Origin: UMGS1251 sp036666555
GTDB lineage: Bacteria; Bacillota; Clostridia; Lachnospirales; Lachnospiraceae
Length of the DNA: 63,506 nucleotides
Assembly (NCBI GenBank): GCA_036666555.1
Contig: JAVWVS010000013.1
Coordinates: 1-63,506, forward strand
Direction: 5' to 3'
This document shows positions 33,009-41,725 of this stretch, piece by piece (within the stretch, counting starts at the first letter, position 1; the number at the start of each line of letters is the position of its first letter). The notes below the pieces were generated by a model. That model was not told the origin of the DNA, searched no databases, and saw nothing but the letters and a program-made list of their open reading frames with translations. The translations under genes and the position numbers were made by a program.

Positions 33009-33830
33009 ATGAAAATGAAAAAAGTATTATGTGTCACATTGGTGGCAGCGTGTGTATTCTCTATGGCAGCGTGTGGTTCTAAAAAAGAGGATAAAAAAGA
33101 AGACAAGAAAGCAAGCGCAGAGATTAAAACGGTAGATGATTTAGAAGGAAAGAAAATTGGTGTACAGCTTGGAACCACCGGAGATCTTTATATGACCGGG
33201 GATTTAGAAGATGAAGGAAAAGCAACGGTAGAACGTTATAACAAAGGATTTGAGGCAGTACAGGCATTACAGCAGGGAAAGATAGATGCAGTAGTAATCG
33301 ATGACCAGCCCGCAAAGACATTTGTAGAAGAGAACGAAGGACTGAAAGTTCTAGATATGGCATACGCAGAAGAAGATTATGCAATGTGCTTTAAAAAAGA
33401 CAATGAAATAGTTGCCAAAGTCAACGATGCTATTAAAGCTTTGAAGGCAGATGGTACTTTCGATAAGATACTGGCTTCTTATATTGGAGAAACAGCAGGA
33501 AAAGATTACTATGAAGTTCCTGCAGATGCAGATACGACCAAAGGTGAACTCGTAATGGCAACCAACGCAGAGTTTCCTCCTTACGAATACTACGAAGGCG
33601 AAGAAATTAAAGGAATTGATGCCGATTTTGCAAAAGCAATCGCTGCGAAGTTGGGAATGAGCTTAAAAATCGAAGATATGGCTTTTGACTCCATCATTAC
33701 AGCAGTACAGGGTGGAAAAGCAGATTTCGGTGCAGCGGGTATGACCGTAACGGATGAAAGGAAGTCACAAGTTGATTTTTCTGATAGCTACTATACAGGA
33801 CGTCAAGTCATTATTGTCAGCGATAAATAA
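33009..33830 (+). CDS. Circularly permuted amino-acid ABC transporter binding lipoprotein
   Basis: A 273-residue lipoprotein (lipobox MAAC, Cys22) of the polar amino-acid binding family. The order of its parts is swapped. Residues 38-162 (TVDDLEGKKIGVQLGTTGD to DKILASYIGE) match what is normally the second half. Residues 176-273 (TKGELVMATNAEFPPYEYY to YYTGRQVIIV) match the normal first half with its ligand-binding start. A linker at 162-176 joins the old C-terminus to the old N-terminus. Both halves look intact, including the FPPYEYYEGEEIKGIDAD and GAAGMTVTDERK motifs, so the protein is probably functional. It heads a complete transporter with permease and ATPase downstream. Ligand likely a polar amino acid or cystine; unproven. 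Confidence 0.85.
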   Translation: MKMKKVLCVTLVAACVFSMAACGSKKEDKKEDKKASAEIKTVDDLEGKKIGVQLGTTGDLYMTGDLEDEGKATVERYNKGFEAVQALQQGKIDAVVIDDQPAKTFVEENEGLKVLDMAYAEEDYAMCFKKDNEIVAKVNDAIKALKADGTFDKILASYIGETAGKDYYEVPADADTTKGELVMATNAEFPPYEYYEGEEIKGIDADFAKAIAAKLGMSLKIEDMAFDSIITAVQGGKADFGAAGMTVTDERKSQVDFSDSYYTGRQVIIVSDK

Positions 33831-33853
33831 TAAAAAGAAACGGTAGGAAAATC

Positions 33854-34543
33854 ATGGAAAGCTTAAAACAAACTTTTATACTGAACTTCATAGTGGATCA
33901 CCGGTGGCGCTATATTGTCAATGGATTGAAGGTGACTTTAACGGTTACATTCTTTGCATTAATTCTAGGTGTTGTTCTGGGATTTACGGTATCCATTATC
34001 CGTTCTACCCACGATAAGACCGGCAAGATGAAGATATTGAATTTCATCTGCAATATTTATATTACGGTCATTCGGGGAACGCCAGTGCTCATTCAGTTAC
34101 TGATTATCTATTTTGTTATTTTTGGAAGTGCGGATATCAGCAAAACCATAGTGGCTATTATGGCATTTGGAATTAACTCGGGAGCTTATGTAGCGGAAAT
34201 ATTTCGCTCCGGTATTATGGCGGTGGATGAAGGCCAATTTGAAGCAGGAAGAAGTCTTGGATTTAACTATAGCCAGACGATGATTTTTATTATCATGCCA
34301 CAAGCATTTAAAAATATTTTGCCGGCACTTGGCAATGAGTTTATTTCATTATTGAAAGAAACATCAATTTCAGGATATATTGCATTACAGGATTTAACAA
34401 AAGCCGGAGATATTATTCGAAGTCGAACCTATTCTGCATTTATGCCTTTGTTAGCTGTGGCATTAATTTATCTTGTCATGGTACTCATATTTACAAAACT
34501 TGTAAATATGTTGGAAAGGAGGCTGAGAAACAGTGACCACTAA
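33854..34543 (+). CDS. Amino-acid ABC transporter permease
   Basis: A 229-residue HisM/GlnP-type membrane subunit with about five hydrophobic spans. The N-terminal signature of the family (YIVNGLKVTLTVTFFAL) and the cytoplasmic EAA loop contacting the ATPase (EAGRSLGFNYSQTMIFIIMP, then PALGNEFISLLKETS) are present. A single permease gene implies a homodimer. It follows the binding protein by 23 bases and overlaps the ATPase gene by 11. Confidence 0.92.
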   Translation: MESLKQTFILNFIVDHRWRYIVNGLKVTLTVTFFALILGVVLGFTVSIIRSTHDKTGKMKILNFICNIYITVIRGTPVLIQLLIIYFVIFGSADISKTIVAIMAFGINSGAYVAEIFRSGIMAVDEGQFEAGRSLGFNYSQTMIFIIMPQAFKNILPALGNEFISLLKETSISGYIALQDLTKAGDIIRSRTYSAFMPLLAVALIYLVMVLIFTKLVNMLERRLRNSDH

Positions 34544-35279
34544 TCAAGGAGAACTTTTAATTAAGGTAGAAGATGTACATAAAGTTTTTGGAGGGTTTCA
34601 TGCCTTGGATGGCGTTTCCCAGGAAATCAGAAGAGGAGAAGTGGTGGTTATCGTAGGACCTTCCGGTTCAGGTAAATCTACTTTTCTACGGTCTCTTAAT
34701 TTATTAGAGATTCCCACCAGTGGACATATTTATTTTGAAGGTGTGGATATTACGGATAAAAATACAAACATTGATCAGCATCGTCAAAAAATGGGAATGG
34801 TGTTTCAACATTTCAATCTATTTCCTCATAAGACCATTTTAGAAAATATTACATTAGCCCCTATCAAGCTTTTGAAAAAAAGTAAAGAAGAGGCAGAGAA
34901 GGAAGCCATGAATCTATTAGATATGGTAGGACTTCAAGAAAAAGCCAATGCGTATCCATCTAAATTATCCGGTGGACAGAAGCAGAGAATTGCCATCGTG
35001 CGTTCCTTAGCCATGGACCCGGACGTGATGCTGTTTGATGAACCAACCTCGGCGCTTGATCCGGAAATGGTAGGAGAAGTGTTAGAGATTATGCGTAAGT
35101 TAGCAAAAGATGGTATGACCATGGTGGTGGTGACTCACGAGATGGGATTTGCCAAAGAAGTTGGCACTAGAGTGTTGTTCATAGACCAAGGAAAAATTAA
35201 AGAAGAAGCAATACCAAAAGAGTTTTTCGAACATCCGAAGGATGAGCGACTACAAGAATTCTTGTCCAAGGTATTATAA
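34533..35279 (+). CDS. Amino-acid ABC transporter ATP-binding protein
   Basis: A 248-residue ATPase of the GlnQ/HisP type. Walker A GPSGSGKST, Q-loop MVFQHFNLFPH, signature LSGGQKQR, Walker B VMLFDEP, and the H-loop His in VVVTHEMGFA are all intact. It starts at GTG (34533) with AAAGGAGG about 10 bases upstream, overlapping the permease stop. It completes a binding protein, permease and ATPase set. A hairpin terminator follows. Confidence 0.94.
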   Translation: MTTNQGELLIKVEDVHKVFGGFHALDGVSQEIRRGEVVVIVGPSGSGKSTFLRSLNLLEIPTSGHIYFEGVDITDKNTNIDQHRQKMGMVFQHFNLFPHKTILENITLAPIKLLKKSKEEAEKEAMNLLDMVGLQEKANAYPSKLSGGQKQRIAIVRSLAMDPDVMLFDEPTSALDPEMVGEVLEIMRKLAKDGMTMVVVTHEMGFAKEVGTRVLFIDQGKIKEEAIPKEFFEHPKDERLQEFLSKVL

Positions 35280-35296
35280 GTAAACAGTAAGAAAGA

Positions 35297-35336
35297 AATA
35301 GAGGGCATCTATAAGTATATAGATACTCTCTATTTG
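35297..35336 (+). terminator. Terminator after the amino-acid ABC operon
   Basis: An imperfect long stem (ATAGAG...CATCTATA with TATAGAT...CTCTAT, 35298-35333) followed by a short T stretch. The T-run is weak, so some readthrough is likely. Confidence 0.55.
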
Positions 35337-35362
35337 TGTATGAAAATACAAAATGCTATGAT
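35334..35362 (+). promoter_or_regulatory. Promoter of the URO-D-like gene
   Basis: TTGTGT (35334-35339), a 17-base spacer and TATGAT (35357-35362) with a TG one base ahead (extended -10). Confidence 0.5.
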
Positions 35363-35389
35363 AAATGGAAAAAAAGGAGTGGATATCAT

Positions 35390-36454
35390 ATGAAGATGCA
35401 AACACATAAAAAAGATGAAATGACACCTATAGAGCGAGGAAAAGCCATTGCCGTGGGAAATGCATATGATAGAATTCCGTGTTTTCCTTTTATTGAGGAA
35501 ATCAGTGGAAAATTAATCGGAGTCCCTGTGGAAGAATACTGTCACAACGCCGATGATATTGTGCAGTCTGAAATCGCAGCATTTCACCGACTAGGTCATG
35601 ACATTGTAGGTACAGGACCAAATACTTGTGGGATTGCAGAGGCAATAGGAGCACCGATCATTTATTCGAAAGTGGCACTGCCCCATGTAGGGGAACCATT
35701 TCTTATGGACTATGAGATGCTTTCCCAGATGGATATTCTAAATCCAAGTAAAGATGGAAGATTACCGATGTACTTAGAAGCCATTGAAAAGCTTACGCAA
35801 GCAGCAGAAGAAGTGGTAGCAGTGAGTTCCAGCATGGGAGGCCCTTTTACCATTGCATCCCAGTTAAGAGGAATTGAGCAGTTTCTAAAAGATTGCAGAA
35901 GGGAACCCAAAAGGGTGCATGAATTGATGCAATTTGTAACAGATAGCACAAAAATGTGTATCGATGCAGTGGCACCGTTTGGAGTGGTGATTGCATTTGC
36001 CGATCCGGTAGCTTGCCCCAATATGATTTCACCAAAATGTTACGAGACCTTTGTATTACCTTATATGAAAGAACTGGTACAGTATAGTATTCAAAAAACC
36101 GGAAAGAAACCATCTTTGCACATGTGTGGGGATACACACAAGATTTGGCCATATTTGAAAGAATTGTCTATCAGCGGGCTGAGTCTGGATAATTTAATAG
36201 ACATGAAAATAGCACGGGAAGAACTGGGGCATACGTTTGCCATTCTTGGAAATGTGCCACCAGTGGAAGTAGTACTGGATGGCACAAAGGAAGAAATATT
36301 TGCATCGGTGAAGCAGTGCATAGAAGACGGCATAGAAAGCGAAAAAGGATATACGCTTACCACCGGGTGTGATGTCCCATATCAGACGGCATTTGAAAAA
36401 CTTGATTGGTTTATGGAGGCGGGAAGGTTATACGGGAGACGGGATTCCGTCTAG
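35390..36454 (+). CDS. Uroporphyrinogen decarboxylase-family protein (MtaA/CmuA-like)
   Basis: A 354-residue TIM-barrel protein of the URO-D superfamily. It is closer to the corrinoid/CoM-type methyltransferases (MtaA, CmuA) than to HemE: there is a zinc-site pattern His-x-Cys (SLHMCGD) near residue 242 and a Cys in LTTGCDVPY near residue 327. No other haem gene is nearby, which argues against porphyrin synthesis. The start at 35390 follows AAAGGAG by about 10 bases. A methyl-transfer role in a corrinoid system is possible, but no corrinoid protein is adjacent. Its 3' end overlaps the convergent gene by 27 bases. Confidence 0.7.
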   Translation: MKMQTHKKDEMTPIERGKAIAVGNAYDRIPCFPFIEEISGKLIGVPVEEYCHNADDIVQSEIAAFHRLGHDIVGTGPNTCGIAEAIGAPIIYSKVALPHVGEPFLMDYEMLSQMDILNPSKDGRLPMYLEAIEKLTQAAEEVVAVSSSMGGPFTIASQLRGIEQFLKDCRREPKRVHELMQFVTDSTKMCIDAVAPFGVVIAFADPVACPNMISPKCYETFVLPYMKELVQYSIQKTGKKPSLHMCGDTHKIWPYLKELSISGLSLDNLIDMKIAREELGHTFAILGNVPPVEVVLDGTKEEIFASVKQCIEDGIESEKGYTLTTGCDVPYQTAFEKLDWFMEAGRLYGRRDSV

Positions 36455-38104
36455 CCTTTTCGCAATTTCACGATTGATCCTATTTCTTAGGGTGATGAGA
36501 TACATATCGGATTTAGGATAAACTTTAAAGGTGAGAGGAAACGCCAATTCATTTTCCAATAGTCCCATGACGTATGCTTTACTGGTCAGGGATTCTAACA
36601 ATTGGCAGGCACGTAGATCATTGAGTGCTTCGTTATGAACCATCATGCGTATGGATTCTTCTGGGTAGGTATCGGCACCCGGATACACGAGAAAGGCATC
36701 TCCGGATGGGAAGCCGCCTCCGGCATCTGTTACTTCATAGGGGTTAATGTGTTCGTAAGAGAACTGGCTATTATAGAAGTTGTATCCCCAATGGAGAATT
36801 CCGATGATGTCGTATTTGTAAAGCTGTATTCCGTAGATTCTGTTTCTGGCAGAAGGCATGGACATAAAGCGGTTACTGACTTCATAAAACTGTCCTGTGC
36901 AATAATATGTCCACATGTCCGTCAATCCGTTGGCTAAGAATTGGTCAATTTCGTTATTACCCGGAATGGGTTTGTCAATGAGTCCGTGTTTGTAAAATTC
37001 ATAGCTAGAAAGCGCGTCAAAGGTGGGAAATCCTTGGAGTAAATCGGAGACAGATTCTTTTGCCTGACGAAATGTTTCCAAATCAGATTCTCTTGGCTCA
37101 TCGGAAATATGAAAATAGGTGACTTGATCAATGTTCCATTCTTTTAATTTCTCGATTAATTGTGGCAAATAACTGTGAAGGAAATTGGTATATTCTCCTA
37201 CAGCAGGAGTATGCCATCCAAAGATCTTCTCTTCATTTCCGTTGACAGTCCCCATAATCTTTGGAGCATATTTGGCACCCCACTGGGAAAATAAATGAGA
37301 CATTTCAAAATATTCAATTCCGCATTTCTTGCATAAATCAATCCAACGTTTCATGTTATCAAAATCAAAGAGATAGGTGCTTCCTTCTACTTTAATGTTT
37401 ACTAGCTGGACCGTAGTCCGTTCTCCGCCCATAGCGGTATCCAGAGGAGGTGTAAACATGGGTGTTAACATCATGTTGCAGCCTCGTTTTACGTATTCTA
37501 AAAAGAAGTGTTCCAGAATTGTCCAGTGTTCTTCGGAAAAGGGTTGTACATGATAATAATCGGCAAGACAGTCGGCGTGCATCCATTCCGTATGCATCAA
37601 TGTCTGTTTTGGAAGAACCGGCTCATATATGGTGATGTTCATCGTTTCCTTGCAGACTACTTCGTTTTCTTTTTGCAGTTGAATTTCAATGGAATAGGTT
37701 CCGGCGGTGACCAATTCGGATACTTCTACATCAATCCAAAGACTTCGCCACTGTTTGGTATAGATCAAAGCACTTTCATTTTTCAATTCCCGAAGAAGGT
37801 CGGGGTACATTCCGGAAGTGGTTTTGAGATAGTTGTCGTCAGCAATTCCATTATAAGCACGCCCCACCGGAACATTTTCTACAGTTCGCACGTGAATATA
37901 TGGTTGAAGCGGAGAAAGAACGGATACATGCAACTGCTCTCTCATAAAGCCGGTTCCGGTATAAGCGACCTGGAAGGAAACGGTTTCATTTTTCAGGGCG
38001 GTTAAAGATAAACATTCCGGTTGATATTTTGGTTCTTCATCCGGGAAAACCTTGGTAAGAGAACTGACTAATTTCATGTGATAAACTGGAGTTGGAAATT
38101 TCAT
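36428..38104 (-). CDS. GH123/DUF4091-like glycoside hydrolase
   Basis: A 558-residue protein without signal peptide, hence probably cytoplasmic. Residues about 1-170 are a beta-rich domain (LTALKNETVSFQVAY, later YSIEIQLQ) and about 175-530 a TIM-barrel-like DUF4091 domain. FHISDEP contains consecutive Asp-Glu, as in the catalytic dyad of GH123 N-acetylgalactosaminidases. Aromatic-rich loops fit sugar binding. The start at 38104 has GAGGT 7 bases ahead. It lies on the same strand as the sugar ABC genes upstream, but a fusion gene on the opposite strand separates them. Function in breakdown of an imported amino-sugar glycan is inference. Confidence 0.7.
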   Translation of the reverse strand: MKFPTPVYHMKLVSSLTKVFPDEEPKYQPECLSLTALKNETVSFQVAYTGTGFMREQLHVSVLSPLQPYIHVRTVENVPVGRAYNGIADDNYLKTTSGMYPDLLRELKNESALIYTKQWRSLWIDVEVSELVTAGTYSIEIQLQKENEVVCKETMNITIYEPVLPKQTLMHTEWMHADCLADYYHVQPFSEEHWTILEHFFLEYVKRGCNMMLTPMFTPPLDTAMGGERTTVQLVNIKVEGSTYLFDFDNMKRWIDLCKKCGIEYFEMSHLFSQWGAKYAPKIMGTVNGNEEKIFGWHTPAVGEYTNFLHSYLPQLIEKLKEWNIDQVTYFHISDEPRESDLETFRQAKESVSDLLQGFPTFDALSSYEFYKHGLIDKPIPGNNEIDQFLANGLTDMWTYYCTGQFYEVSNRFMSMPSARNRIYGIQLYKYDIIGILHWGYNFYNSQFSYEHINPYEVTDAGGGFPSGDAFLVYPGADTYPEESIRMMVHNEALNDLRACQLLESLTSKAYVMGLLENELAFPLTFKVYPKSDMYLITLRNRINREIAKRLDGIPSPV

Positions 38105-38141
38105 TTACATACCTCATTTCTTTTTATGAATCACTATCATC

Positions 38142-38170
38142 AGTATAGTATAAAAGGGCGGAATTTGAAA
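38142..38170 (-). promoter_or_regulatory. Candidate promoter of the GH123-like gene
   Basis: Minus-strand TTTCAA (38170-38165), a 17-base spacer and TATACT (38147-38142). The -35 is poor, so an activator may be needed. Confidence 0.4.
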
Positions 38171-38304
38171 TGGATAAAGGTATTGAAAAATATAATAACT
38201 ATATAGGAACGGTCAATAGAGTGGTGAATATAAAAACAATATGGTATGATAATAAAAGAAAAAATAAATGACTGAATTTAAGGAACAAGAATGGAGCAGT
38301 TTGC

Positions 38305-40068
38305 ATGAAATATAAAAGAGTCGTAGAAGGAAAGTTTCTGGAGCGTCCCAATCGATTTATTGCTTATATAGAAATAGAAGGGCAGACAGAAACGGTTCAT
38401 GTGAAAAATACGGGGCGCTGTAAGGAACTTTTGGTTCCGGGGGCAAGGGTATATGTGCAAGAAGCGGTGAACCCAGAGCGTAAAACAAAGTGGGATTTGA
38501 TTGGGGTAAAAAAGGAAGTCCGTATGATTAATATGGATTCTCAAGTGCCAAATCAAGTGGTCAAAGAATGGCTGGAAGAAGGGCATCTTTTTGAACATAT
38601 TACAAAGATCAAACCAGAGACTACTTATGGAAATTCTAGATTTGATTTATATATAGAAGCAGATGGAAGAAAAATTTTCATGGAGGTGAAGGGTGTAACA
38701 TTGGAACGTGGGGGAGTGGCATTATTTCCAGACGCACCCAGTGAGCGGGCAGTAAAACATGTTACAGAACTTGCAAAAGCTGTAAAAGAAGGATATGAAG
38801 CTTATGTTTTTTTAGTGATTCAGATGAAAGGCGTGCGCTATTTTACACCCAACATGGAGATGCATCGGGCATTTGGAGAAGCATTAGAAGAAGCACAGGT
38901 ACAAGGAGTACATGTGTTGGCCTATGATTGCAATGTAACAAAAGATAGTATTTCCATTCGAAAAGAAGTACCGGTGATATTAGGCAATCCTATTTTAGCA
39001 GAAATGGCAGAACCTCTGGTGGCATGGTACCGGGAACATAAGCGTAATCTGCCTTGGAGAGAGCATATTAGTGCCTACCGAGTGTGGATATCTGAGATTA
39101 TGCTGCAGCAGACTCGGGTGGAGGCTGTAAAACCATATTATAAGAGATTCTTGGAAGAATTGCCGACGGTCAAGGAGTTAGCAGAAGCGAAAGAAGATAA
39201 ATTATTGAAATTATGGGAGGGTTTAGGATATTACAATCGTGTCCGTAATATGCAAAAAGCGGCGATACAGGTTATGGAAGAATACGGAGGAGAATTCCCC
39301 CACACATATGAAGAAATCCGTTCTCTGACCGGAATCGGGAATTATACTGCAGGTGCCATTGGTTCTTTCGCATATGGCATTCCAAAACCTGCCGTAGACG
39401 GGAATGTGCTTCGGGTTATTTCCAGACTTTTGGCAAGAGAAGAAGACATTATGAAACAAAGTGTACGAACCAAGATGGAGCAAGAATTAGAACAAATCAT
39501 TCCGGAAGGTTCTGCCAGTGATTTTAATCAAGGACTCATTGAGCTGGGTGCAATTGTATGTGTACCAAATGGAGTGGCGAAATGTGACGAATGTCCCCTT
39601 TCTCATCTGTGTCTTGCAAAAGCAGAAAACAGGGTAGCTGAACTTCCGATAAAATCAAAAGCAAAATCCAGAAAAATAGAAGAAAAAACCATCTTTATTT
39701 TTAAAGATGGTGAAAATATAGCATTAAAGAAACGTGCTAAAAAAGGACTGCTAGCAGGCATGTATGAATTTCCAAACGTACCGGGACATTTGACGAAAAA
39801 GGAAGCAATTGTTTATAGTAAAAGCATTGGACTGAGTCCCCTTCGAATTAAGGAACTGCCACCGGCAAAACACATATTTAGCCATATTGAATGGCAGATG
39901 ATTGGATACGAAGTAAGAGTGGATGAACTGGAAAAAGCGAGTGAAAAGGATATGCTATTCATACATCCGGAGGATATTGCCAAGGAATATCCGGTTCCGG
40001 CTGCATTTTATCCTTTTATGCCACTTAAAGTAACACCGGCTTCGAATTTTGACTGTAATATCAGATAA
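38305..40068 (+). CDS. SfsA-MutY fusion (nuclease plus A/G-specific adenine glycosylase)
   Basis: A 587-residue two-domain protein. Residues 1-230 are SfsA, a DNA/RNA nuclease-type protein (VHVKNTGRCKELLVPG, RFDLY, FMEVKGVTL, FPDAPSERAVKHV). Residues about 232-587 are MutY, which removes A opposite 8-oxoG: catalytic Glu in SEIMLQQTRV, helix-hairpin-helix LTGIGNYTAGAI, Asp in VDGNVLRV, and an iron-sulphur site with spacing C-x7-C-x2-C-x5-C (one more than the x6 of E. coli). A NUDIX-like C-terminal part recognises 8-oxoG. No stop separates the halves and both look intact. The ATG at 38305 follows a weak GGAG. The last 20 codons overlap the convergent permease gene by 61 bases, so the natural MutY tail may have been replaced. 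Confidence 0.85.
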   Translation: MKYKRVVEGKFLERPNRFIAYIEIEGQTETVHVKNTGRCKELLVPGARVYVQEAVNPERKTKWDLIGVKKEVRMINMDSQVPNQVVKEWLEEGHLFEHITKIKPETTYGNSRFDLYIEADGRKIFMEVKGVTLERGGVALFPDAPSERAVKHVTELAKAVKEGYEAYVFLVIQMKGVRYFTPNMEMHRAFGEALEEAQVQGVHVLAYDCNVTKDSISIRKEVPVILGNPILAEMAEPLVAWYREHKRNLPWREHISAYRVWISEIMLQQTRVEAVKPYYKRFLEELPTVKELAEAKEDKLLKLWEGLGYYNRVRNMQKAAIQVMEEYGGEFPHTYEEIRSLTGIGNYTAGAIGSFAYGIPKPAVDGNVLRVISRLLAREEDIMKQSVRTKMEQELEQIIPEGSASDFNQGLIELGAIVCVPNGVAKCDECPLSHLCLAKAENRVAELPIKSKAKSRKIEEKTIFIFKDGENIALKKRAKKGLLAGMYEFPNVPGHLTKKEAIVYSKSIGLSPLRIKELPPAKHIFSHIEWQMIGYEVRVDELEKASEKDMLFIHPEDIAKEYPVPAAFYPFMPLKVTPASNFDCNIR

Positions 40069-40817
40069 AAAATAAAAGGCGGTAAGAAACTAACGGAGGC
40101 ACAAGCCATTGTAAGCCCAATGTCGGCTTGATATAGCGTTTTCATGCTACTTAACGCTACTGGAAGAGTGCGCATGGTATCTTTAGAAGAAACGACAAGT
40201 GGCCAGAGAAAGTTATTCCAGGCCCCGATGAAGGTGAAAATGGAGAGTGTTAGGAGTGAAGATTTGACAAGGGGAATAATAACTTTCCACAGAATCTTGA
40301 AATCTCCGGCACCGTCTATTTTAGCAGATTCCAACAAGGCATCCGGAACATTTAAAATTGCCTGACGCATAATGAAGACGCCGAAAGCAGTTGGAAGTGG
40401 CAGGACCAGTGCTTTAAAGGTATTCAACCATCCAAAACCACGAACGATTAGGTAAAGAGGTACGATAATTACCTCAGAGGGAACAACCATAGTCATGATC
40501 AAGAATAGAAACAGTTTGTCATTTCCTCTAAATTTTAATTTGGCAAAAGCATATCCTGCGGCACAACTGCAGAACAAACTTAATAAAACACCTAAAAGGG
40601 CTACTATCACACTATTTAAAAGGTAACGGACAAAATTGGATTTTGAAAATATACTGATATAGTGTTTGAAGGTGATTGAGGAGAAGGAAATCCCAAAATC
40701 GTAGGCGTTTAGAGTGCTTCGAAGCGACATGACGATCATGTAAATAAAAGGAAGCACGCATATGGCAGCAATAAATAATAATAGTAAATCCGTGGTAATC
40801 TTAATTAATTTGTTCAT
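40008..40817 (-). CDS. Sugar ABC transporter permease (CUT1, MalG/UgpE type)
   Basis: A 269-residue inner-membrane subunit with six spans. The EAA loop is DALLESAKIDGAGDFKILWK and the protein ends in the usual glycine-rich tail (GVTLSGIKG), so its C-terminus is natural. AGGAGG lies 9 bases before the ATG at 40817. It is the last gene of the binding protein, permease, permease run. Its end overlaps the SfsA-MutY gene by 61 bases, with no terminator between them. Confidence 0.92.
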   Translation of the reverse strand: MNKLIKITTDLLLLFIAAICVLPFIYMIVMSLRSTLNAYDFGISFSSITFKHYISIFSKSNFVRYLLNSVIVALLGVLLSLFCSCAAGYAFAKLKFRGNDKLFLFLIMTMVVPSEVIIVPLYLIVRGFGWLNTFKALVLPLPTAFGVFIMRQAILNVPDALLESAKIDGAGDFKILWKVIIPLVKSSLLTLSIFTFIGAWNNFLWPLVVSSKDTMRTLPVALSSMKTLYQADIGLTMACASVSFLPPFIFYLILQSKFEAGVTLSGIKG

Positions 40818-40830
40818 AGCTAGATTCCTC

Positions 40831-41718
40831 CTAAATATCTGATACTTCACGTCTCATAAAGCCTTTCTGTAAAATGACAGCAATTAGTACAATGATAAAC
40901 AGTACATTGGATACCGCCATAGCATAACCGGCTTTCCCACTTTTAAAGGTAAGATCATAAGCGTACATAACCAGCGTGGTAGTAGACATGGAAGGTCCAC
41001 CTCCCGTCATGGTATACACAATGTCAAAGGCTTGTAGAGAACTTACAATACTTAAAAAGGTATTCATAATAATGGTTGGTTTTAAAAGTGGCAGAGTAAT
41101 ATGAAAAAATGTGTGAAGCCGGTAACTGCCATCTACTTTAGCGGCTTCATAATAACTTTCAGGTATGTTAAGCAATGAGGACATGGAAAGAACCATATAA
41201 TACCCGAGGTTTTTCCAGACAATAATGATAGCCAGTACAATAATAGAAGTGACGCTACTGCCAAGCAGCATAGATGGATCAATTCCAAACACAGAAAAAA
41301 ATGTTTGAACAGCCGGAATCCGCCCATTTAGGATGGATTTCCAGACTGTTCCAACAATTGCATTTGCAGATAATACCGGAATAAATATAACGGCTTTTGA
41401 CAGTTTTCCAATCAAAGAATTCTTTTTGGAAGCAATTAAAGTGGCTAGTAGCGTAGAGAGAATCACTTGTAGAGGGACAACCATCCCCATGATTTTCAAT
41501 GTATTTGCAATGCAAATATGTAATTTTTGATCGCCTATCATTTTCTTATAATTAAAGAACCCATTCCACTCAGGTGGCGTTAGGATATTATATTTTGTAA
41601 AGCTAAATAGGAGAGAAATCACAATAGAGCCTACAACAAACGTGAGTAATATAAGGCTTATTGGCATAATATATCCATAAGGAGCAATACTTGCAAAAAC
41701 TTTTTTTCTATTTTTCAT
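40831..41718 (-). CDS. Sugar ABC transporter permease (CUT1, MalF/UgpA type)
   Basis: A 295-residue permease with about six spans and the EAA loop YYEAAKVDGSYRLHTFFHITLP. A preceding TTGGGP-like conserved turn appears as MTGGGPSMSTTTLVMYAY. Start at 41718 preceded by AGGA; an upstream ATG at 41754 would overlap the binding-protein gene. It pairs with the MalG-type permease 13 bases downstream. No ATPase gene is present, so a shared MsmX-like ATPase elsewhere is expected. Confidence 0.9.
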   Translation of the reverse strand: MKNRKKVFASIAPYGYIMPISLILLTFVVGSIVISLLFSFTKYNILTPPEWNGFFNYKKMIGDQKLHICIANTLKIMGMVVPLQVILSTLLATLIASKKNSLIGKLSKAVIFIPVLSANAIVGTVWKSILNGRIPAVQTFFSVFGIDPSMLLGSSVTSIIVLAIIIVWKNLGYYMVLSMSSLLNIPESYYEAAKVDGSYRLHTFFHITLPLLKPTIIMNTFLSIVSSLQAFDIVYTMTGGGPSMSTTTLVMYAYDLTFKSGKAGYAMAVSNVLFIIVLIAVILQKGFMRREVSDI

Positions 41719-41725
41719 GACAGTC

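Noticed and set aside
33009..33830. Truncated or frameshifted binding-protein pseudogene
   Set aside because: Reading frame, signal peptide and both halves are intact and the halves add up to one complete domain, so permutation explains it better than decay.
35390..36454. HemE (true uroporphyrinogen decarboxylase)
   Set aside because: No haem genes are nearby, and the HMCGD and TTGCD motifs fit the methyltransferase branch of the superfamily better.
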